The translations under genes were made by a program, and so were the position numbers. DNA of 11,845 nt from DASPJQ01 sp035299065 (lineage in GTDB: Bacteria; Bacteroidota; Bacteroidia; Flavobacteriales_D; UBA2798): positions 1-11,845 of the forward strand of contig DATGXI010000080.1 in NCBI GenBank assembly GCA_035299065.1. Reading direction: 5' to 3'. The notes beneath the pieces were generated by a model. That model saw nothing but the letters and a program-made list of their open reading frames with translations. It made no database searches and had not been told where the DNA came from. Position 1 is the stretch's first letter, and each line of letters starts with the position of its first letter. Shown here one piece after another: positions 7,383 through 11,845 of this stretch.

Positions 7383-7390
7383 CAAATATA
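7383..7390 (-). promoter_or_regulatory. Putative promoter (-7 element) of the tRNA gene
   Basis: TATATTTG on the minus strand matches TAnnTTTG exactly and lies 39 nt before the tRNA 5' end. The -33 region is not a clear TTG. It shares a 134-nt divergent intergenic region with the plus-strand START-like gene. Confidence 0.6.
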
Positions 7391-7450
7391 GTAGTTTTTC
7401 AAAAAGCAGAAGTTTTTTTTAAACACCGTGATTTTCAGCCGGATTTATCA

Positions 7451-7458
7451 TATATTAG
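7451..7458 (+). promoter_or_regulatory. Weak -7-like element of the START-like gene
   Basis: TATATTAG has one mismatch to TAnnTTTG and lies 19 nt before the ATG at 7478. A GTG 20 nt upstream (7428-7430) could be a degenerate -33. This is the best candidate in the divergent region for the plus strand, but it is weak. Confidence 0.3.
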
Positions 7459-7465
7459 CAGAAAC

Positions 7466-7471
7466 AAGGAG
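7466..7471 (+). promoter_or_regulatory. Shine-Dalgarno sequence AAGGAG
   Basis: AAGGAG stands 6 nt before the ATG at 7478, a textbook ribosome binding site. It fixes the start codon. It is unusual here: none of the other genes in the window with a visible start shows a comparable sequence, as expected for Bacteroidota. Confidence 0.75.
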
Positions 7472-7477
7472 TAATTT

Positions 7478-7861
7478 ATGTCAGATTATAAAAAAGTGGA
7501 GTTCGAATATATGTTAAAGACCTCAAACAAAGTTCTTTACACATTTTTATCGACCCCTGACGGCCTCCAGGAATGGTTTGCTGATGAAGTAAATTTTAAA
7601 CAAGGTGAATATGAGTTTGCCTGGGACGATGAAAACGCCAAGGCTAAACTGGTGAGTAAAAAGAACAACGAGTGCATAAAATTTGAGTTTACCGATGACG
7701 AACGAAGGGGAAATACCCTTGAGTTTAAAATAAATACCGATCCCCTTACCAAAGAACTGGCCCTGTGCATAAGCGACTTTTGTTTGCCAGAAGAGGAAAA
7801 AAGCAACAAGCAGCTTTGGGATTTTTTGGTTAATAATCTCAAAACAAAATTAGGGGCTTGA
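7478..7861 (+). CDS. START-like domain protein
   Basis: This 127-aa protein matches the short Bacteroidota START-like (SRPBCC/AHSA1-type) family. Recognisable landmarks are VLYTFLSTPDGLQEWFADEV near residues 19-38, a tryptophan-containing strand EYEFAWDD (48-55), a long middle strand IKFEFTDDE, and a C-terminal helix KQLWDFLVNNLKTKLG (111-126). There is no signal peptide, so it is cytoplasmic. Family members adopt a helix-grip fold that can bind hydrophobic ligands, but I know of no established ligand or role for this subfamily. The length is typical and the gene appears intact. It ends 33 nt before the Lpt permease gene, on the same strand with no terminator between, so read-through is possible even though the permease has a promoter-like element of its own. 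Confidence 0.88.
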   Translation: MSDYKKVEFEYMLKTSNKVLYTFLSTPDGLQEWFADEVNFKQGEYEFAWDDENAKAKLVSKKNNECIKFEFTDDERRGNTLEFKINTDPLTKELALCISDFCLPEEEKSNKQLWDFLVNNLKTKLGA

Positions 7862-7862
7862 T

Positions 7863-7890
7863 TTGCGTTATAGGCCTTTATGTACCTTTA
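7863..7890 (+). promoter_or_regulatory. Putative promoter of the LptF/LptG gene
   Basis: TTG (7863-7865), a 17-nt spacer and TACCTTTA (7883-7890) resemble the Bacteroidota promoter with one mismatch. The element is 4 nt before the TTG start codon. It would produce a leaderless or nearly leaderless mRNA covering the permease and the two glycosyltransferase genes. Confidence 0.5.
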
Positions 7891-7894
7891 AGGC

Positions 7895-9397
7895 TTGAAA
7901 AAATTATCTGTTTTACTCATCAAGAACTACATGGGGCCTTTCCTGGCCACTCTTTTTATTGCCATGTTTTTCCTGCTCATGCAATTTGTATGGAGGTATA
8001 TTGATGATTTGATGGGTAAGGGCCTTAGTCCATGGGTTATTCTTGAATGGCTGTTCTACGTTTGCCTTAACCTCTTGCAGCTTGCCTTACCCCTTGCCAT
8101 TTTACTTTCTTCGCTCATGACCTTTGGTGCCCTGGGCGAAAGCAATGAAATGACGGCCATGAAAAGCGCAGGGCTTTCACTTTTTAAAATCATGCGCCCT
8201 GTTACCGGTTTTGTCATTATTCTGTCCATATGCGCTTTCTTTTTTGCAAATTATGTATTGCCCTGGTCAAACCTTAAATGGAAAACATTGTATTGGGAAA
8301 TTCTTGAAAGTAAACCTGCTTTCAAATTTTCAGAAAAAATGTTTTACAGTGATATAGCCAACTTTACCATTCGCGTAAACAAAAAGAACAGCGATGAAAA
8401 ATCATTTGAAGGTGTAACCATTTACGATTATTCTCCCCCGCGTGAGTGGCGTAAACGTGACGTAAAGTCAAAAGCGGGCGAAATCCTTAAATCACGCAAC
8501 CCCGACTACATGTTGCTTAACCTGAAGGATGGCGTAATTTACGAGGAAATGGTTGACGGGAAAGCCAAAGGTGCCGTATTTCCTTTTCAAACAACCACTT
8601 TTACCGAGGCTAAACTAAAATTTGATATATCTGAATTTAAATTGTCAAGGGGAAATGAAAGTTTGTTTGCCGACAGTTATGAAATGCTGAACATATTCCA
8701 GATTAACGAGGTTACCGATTCATTGGAAACCGCACTTAAAGACAGGCAGCGAAACTACAAAGCCAATTTGATGTTCAGGCATTTGTTTTTCAGACCCCGC
8801 ATTGAGATATCAAAAAAACAACAACGTGAACGAGACTCGATTGATGCACGAACAACCGAAGCCTATGCAACACTTAACAGCCAGGTAAACGGAACCAATA
8901 TATCGGTAAAAAAAATAAACCCCGCAGCAGCCAACACCCGTTACCAGCCTGCCATTGACCTTTGCGTAAATTCAATCACCAACATTGAAAATTGCATGGC
9001 AGAAACCAAAATGCGTGAAGAAGCATTGACACGTTACAACATTGAATGGCATCGCAAATTTTTTATTCCATACGCATGCCTGGTTATTTTCTTTATTGGG
9101 GCTCCATTGGGCGCCCTGGTACGAAAAGGAGGCCTGGGAACACCTATGGTAATTGCGGTTTTATTGTTTCTTTTGTACCACATTTTAACCATGACAGGCG
9201 AACGTATGGCCAAATCAGGATCGGTTGATGCCTTTACAGGCATGTGGTTTAGTGCGTTTATACTTACGCCCATTGCCCTGCTTGTTACATGGCTGGCTGC
9301 AAAAGAATCAAACCTGGCCACGTTCAAAAAGATGTTTGGTGGAATTTGGAGATTTTTGAAATTTTGGAAGCGCACACGCATTACAGTAACAGATTAA
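7895..9397 (+). CDS. LptF/LptG family lipopolysaccharide export permease
   Basis: LptF and LptG are the inner-membrane subunits of the LptB2FG ABC transporter, which extracts LPS from the inner membrane for transport to the outer leaflet. The 500-aa product has six predicted membrane segments, at about 13-33, 50-78, 102-124, 388-408, 414-437 and 448-470, as in the family. Residues 125 to about 260 form the periplasmic beta-rich domain. Characteristic sequences are GPFLATLFIAMF, ALGESNEMTAMKSAG (79-93), GAPLGALVRKGG (402-413) and GERMAKSG. The start is TTG at 7895, because the first ATG (codon 13) would cut the first helix and its basic N-terminus. It is longer than the usual 360-residue length owing to a polar, helical insertion at about 262-385. 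I cannot assign F versus G. The next gene follows after 15 nt. Confidence 0.92.
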   Translation: MKKLSVLLIKNYMGPFLATLFIAMFFLLMQFVWRYIDDLMGKGLSPWVILEWLFYVCLNLLQLALPLAILLSSLMTFGALGESNEMTAMKSAGLSLFKIMRPVTGFVIILSICAFFFANYVLPWSNLKWKTLYWEILESKPAFKFSEKMFYSDIANFTIRVNKKNSDEKSFEGVTIYDYSPPREWRKRDVKSKAGEILKSRNPDYMLLNLKDGVIYEEMVDGKAKGAVFPFQTTTFTEAKLKFDISEFKLSRGNESLFADSYEMLNIFQINEVTDSLETALKDRQRNYKANLMFRHLFFRPRIEISKKQQRERDSIDARTTEAYATLNSQVNGTNISVKKINPAAANTRYQPAIDLCVNSITNIENCMAETKMREEALTRYNIEWHRKFFIPYACLVIFFIGAPLGALVRKGGLGTPMVIAVLLFLLYHILTMTGERMAKSGSVDAFTGMWFSAFILTPIALLVTWLAAKESNLATFKKMFGGIWRFLKFWKRTRITVTD

Positions 9398-9412
9398 ACA
9401 CAAACGTATTCA

Positions 9413-10618
9413 ATGAACCTCTCAATACTACAAATATGCAACAAGCCTCCCTATCCGCCTATTGACGGTGGTTGCATTGCTATGAATACCGTTACCAGCG
9501 GCCTGATTGATGCAGGATGTCATGTAAAAGTGCTAACCATTGAAACACCTAAACACGCATTGCACTACGACCTGTTACCAAAAGAATACATTGAAAAAAC
9601 ACAAATTGAAAGCGTATTTGTTGACACCAGCATAAACCTTGTAGATGCCTTTTCGGCCATGATCACTTCTGACTCGTATAACATTTCACGGTTTTTCAGT
9701 CCTGATTTTGACAGGAAGCTGATTGAGGTTTTAAAAAAACACAAGTTTGACATTGTTCAGGTTGAAAGCCTTTTTATGACACCTTATATTGGTACCATAA
9801 GGAGAACTAGTAAAGCAAAAATTGTTTTACGTTCACACAACCTGGAATATATTATTTGGGAAAACCTGGCAAAAGGCACGAAAAGTTTTCCGAAAAAAAC
9901 TTATTTAAAAATACTCGCCTCACAGCTGAAAAAATATGAACTAAATGTGATCAAAGATGTTGATGGCATTGCCACCATCAGCTCTGAAGATTATAAAAAA
10001 TACATCTCATTTAAAACCGACAAACCAATTGTAAATATTCCTTTTGGTGTTGATTTGAAAAAATACAGGGCCGGTAAAGAAAAAATGGAAGAAAATTCTA
10101 TTTTTCATATTGGTGCAATGGACTGGGCGCCCAATGTTGAGGGAGTTGACTGGTTCATAAAAAATGTTTGGCCTACCGTACACAAAAAAAACAAGCAATT
10201 GAAATTTTACATTGCTGGCAAAGCCATGCCTGATAAGTACACCAAACTTGAAAGCAAAAATATTTTTTGCCTTGGAGAGGTTGAAAACGCCCGCACGTTC
10301 ATGGACAGCAAAAAACTCATGGTTGTTCCGCTGTTGTCGGCTGGTGGTATTCGTGTAAAAATAATTGAAGGCATGGCCTTGCGCAAGTGCATTGTTTCAA
10401 CACAAACCGGAGCTGATGGCATTGACTTTAAAGTTGACAAGAACATTGCCATTGCCAATGACGGTCCTGAGTTTGCCAATAAAATTCTTGAACTTTTTGA
10501 CAACCCCGAAGCAATGGATAAAATGGCCGGTGAAGCGCGCTTGCTGGCCCAAAATAAATACGACAACAATTTATTGAGCCGCGATTTATTAAACTTTTAT
10601 TATTCGGTAATCCCCTAA
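9413..10618 (+). CDS. GT4-type glycosyltransferase (first of pair)
   Basis: This 401-aa protein shows a two-domain GT-B glycosyltransferase layout. The N-terminal acceptor half opens with ILQICNKPPYPPIDGG, including the glycine-rich turn, and contains RSHNLE (140-145). The linker IPFGVDLKKY (209-218) leads to the C-terminal sugar-nucleotide half, with HIGAMDWAPN (232-241), a conserved GKAMP turn, and the donor-binding stretch GGIRVKIIEGMAL (311-323) that contains the family's glutamate. No signal peptide or membrane segment is seen, so it acts at the cytoplasmic face. Donor sugar and acceptor are unknown. It follows the Lpt permease by 15 nt and overlaps the next transferase by one base, suggesting work on LPS O-antigen or another surface glycan. 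The ATG at 9413 has no Shine-Dalgarno sequence. Confidence 0.9.
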   Translation: MNLSILQICNKPPYPPIDGGCIAMNTVTSGLIDAGCHVKVLTIETPKHALHYDLLPKEYIEKTQIESVFVDTSINLVDAFSAMITSDSYNISRFFSPDFDRKLIEVLKKHKFDIVQVESLFMTPYIGTIRRTSKAKIVLRSHNLEYIIWENLAKGTKSFPKKTYLKILASQLKKYELNVIKDVDGIATISSEDYKKYISFKTDKPIVNIPFGVDLKKYRAGKEKMEENSIFHIGAMDWAPNVEGVDWFIKNVWPTVHKKNKQLKFYIAGKAMPDKYTKLESKNIFCLGEVENARTFMDSKKLMVVPLLSAGGIRVKIIEGMALRKCIVSTQTGADGIDFKVDKNIAIANDGPEFANKILELFDNPEAMDKMAGEARLLAQNKYDNNLLSRDLLNFYYSVIP

Positions 10619-11814
10619 TGAACATTGCCTTTTTGGTTTCGCGGGTTCCCTACCCATTGGAAAAAGGCGATAAACTTCGTGCTTACCACCAGTTAAAGCA
10701 ACTGGCAAAAAATCATGCTGTTCACTTAATTTGCCTGAACGATGGAAACGTTTTGCAAAAAGACATTGATCACCTGAAAACAATTGCCACTTCGGTAACC
10801 GTATATAAACTTTCAAAAATAAAAATTCTTTGGCGGTTAATGCTGGCTGCTTTTTCCCGCAAACCCTACCAGGTGCATTATTTTTATGACAAGGCCATAG
10901 CGGGCAAAATTGAAAAACAAATTAACGACCTAAAACCCGATCATATTTACTGCCAGCTTATTCGCACTGCCGAGTACGTTAAAAACCTGCACGCGTATCC
11001 AAAAACGCTTGATTATATGGATACCTTTTCAAAAGGCATGCAGCGCAGGATTGAAACCGAAAATTTTCTTACGCGCCAATTCGTAAAAGCTGAAGCTAAC
11101 CGCCTGACCACTTACGAAAACCTGATTTTTGACTATTTTGACCATAAAACAATCATTAGTGAGCAGGACCGTGATTTGATTTATCATAAAAACAGGAAAG
11201 ACATTGTAGTGATACCAAACGGTGTTGATGAAGATCTTTTAAAAGATAATTCGGTAACAGAAAAAAAATACGATGTATTGTTTCACGGCAACCTGGCTTA
11301 CATTCCAAATGTTGATTGTGTAAAGTACATTGTTACAGAAGTTATGCCCTTGCTGGTAAAATTCAGGCCGGGCATTTCACTGGCTGTTTCAGGCGCAACC
11401 CCATCGGCCAAAGTGGTTGAGTTATGCAAACAGTTTCCTGACAACATAACCTTGCTTGGATTTGTTGAAGAAATAATTCCCACCTACAAAAGTGCCCGCA
11501 TATTTTTTGCACCCCTTCAAATTGGCACTGGTTTACAAAATAAAATACTGGAGGCAATGGCCCTTAAAATTCCTTGTGTTACCAGCGAGCTGTGCAACAA
11601 TGCCTTGAAAGGTGAAAACGGCAAACACCTTATTACCGCCAAAAAACCGGTAAATTATGTAAATGCCATTGTTAATTTATTGGACAACCCTGTTTATGCG
11701 CAACAGGTGGCCATTGACGGTCACGCCTTTATAAGCAGCTTTTACTCATGGGAAAAGGGCAATGAGCAACTGGTTAAACTCTTTGAAAAAACCATGGTTA
11801 CTGCCCGCCAATAG
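10618..11814 (+). CDS. GT4-type glycosyltransferase (second of pair), Stp1/TIGR03087-like
   Basis: This 398-aa GT-B enzyme begins with FLVSRVPYPLEKGDKLRAYH, which has the PYP...KGDK/LR pattern seen in TIGR03087-type transferases. It also carries LDYMDTFSKGMQRR (131-144), the domain linker VVIPNGVDE (197-205), HGNLAYIPN (223-231) and the donor-binding segment GTGLQNKILEAMALK (303-317). It has no export signal. TIGR03087 proteins are known from exosortase-linked polysaccharide loci in Proteobacteria, but no exosortase is visible here, so the match should be read as subfamily resemblance only. Its ATG overlaps the preceding stop codon (TAATG at 10616-10620), which implies translational coupling and coordinated amounts. 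Donor and acceptor are not determinable. It resembles the first transferase in overall layout, but the N-terminal halves are clearly distinct. Confidence 0.9.
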   Translation: MNIAFLVSRVPYPLEKGDKLRAYHQLKQLAKNHAVHLICLNDGNVLQKDIDHLKTIATSVTVYKLSKIKILWRLMLAAFSRKPYQVHYFYDKAIAGKIEKQINDLKPDHIYCQLIRTAEYVKNLHAYPKTLDYMDTFSKGMQRRIETENFLTRQFVKAEANRLTTYENLIFDYFDHKTIISEQDRDLIYHKNRKDIVVIPNGVDEDLLKDNSVTEKKYDVLFHGNLAYIPNVDCVKYIVTEVMPLLVKFRPGISLAVSGATPSAKVVELCKQFPDNITLLGFVEEIIPTYKSARIFFAPLQIGTGLQNKILEAMALKIPCVTSELCNNALKGENGKHLITAKKPVNYVNAIVNLLDNPVYAQQVAIDGHAFISSFYSWEKGNEQLVKLFEKTMVTARQ

Positions 11815-11816
11815 CT

Positions 11817-11824
11817 TATCTTTG
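11817..11824 (+). promoter_or_regulatory. Promoter -7 element for a gene at the right edge
   Basis: TATCTTTG is a perfect TAnnTTTG match, 2 nt after the stop of the second glycosyltransferase. A TTA (11798-11800) stands 16 nt upstream where TTG is expected. It lies 12 nt before an ATG at 11837. Confidence 0.65.
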
Positions 11825-11836
11825 CAGTACATTGTT

Positions 11837-11845
11837 ATGACCCCT
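11837..11845 (+). CDS. Start of an unidentified gene (three codons in window)
   Basis: ATG ACC CCT (M-T-P) follows a perfect -7 element at a normal short leader distance. Only three codons are present, so the product cannot be identified. The call rests on the promoter and on the position after the glycosyltransferase pair. Confidence 0.4.

Noticed and set aside
10618..11814. Exosortase-linked polysaccharide system suggested by the TIGR03087-like transferase
   Set aside because: No exosortase or sorting-signal protein is visible in the window, so the resemblance alone does not support such a system.

Overview
The window looks like chromosomal DNA of a free-living Bacteroidota bacterium. The AT-rich composition fits, and so do several Bacteroidota-type protein families: a secreted SBBP/DUF7948 beta-propeller protein, a DUF4856 lipoprotein, a START-like small protein and a long-form LptF/LptG permease. 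Promoters follow the Bacteroidota pattern TTG-N17-20-TAnnTTTG, and most start codons lack a Shine-Dalgarno sequence. I cannot place it below phylum with confidence.

Minus-strand half (1-7343, read right to left): a tRNA with anticodon CAT and its terminator; a DUF4856 lipoprotein gene with its own promoter and terminator; two tandem homologous genes for small exported, probably outer-membrane, proteins of unknown function; rpsA (ribosomal protein S1) behind a consensus promoter and a leader of roughly 105 nt with overlapping complementary segments; a strong terminator; and a large secreted beta-propeller protein cut by the left window edge. These look like separate transcription units, not one pathway.

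Plus-strand half (7478-11845): a START-like domain gene, an LptF/LptG family permease starting with TTG, then two GT4-type glycosyltransferases. The permease is 15 nt from the first glycosyltransferase, and the two glycosyltransferase genes overlap by one base (TAATG). This suggests an envelope glycan unit: sugar addition by the two transferases and LPS export by the Lpt system. A new promoter and an ATG at the right edge begin another gene.

No CRISPR array, insertion sequence, phage gene or defence system is visible. The observations most worth following are the rpsA leader, a recurring -7-like element placed exactly 4 nt before three start codons (implying leaderless transcripts), the duplicated unknown exported proteins, and an imelysin-like GxHxxE motif in the DUF4856 protein.
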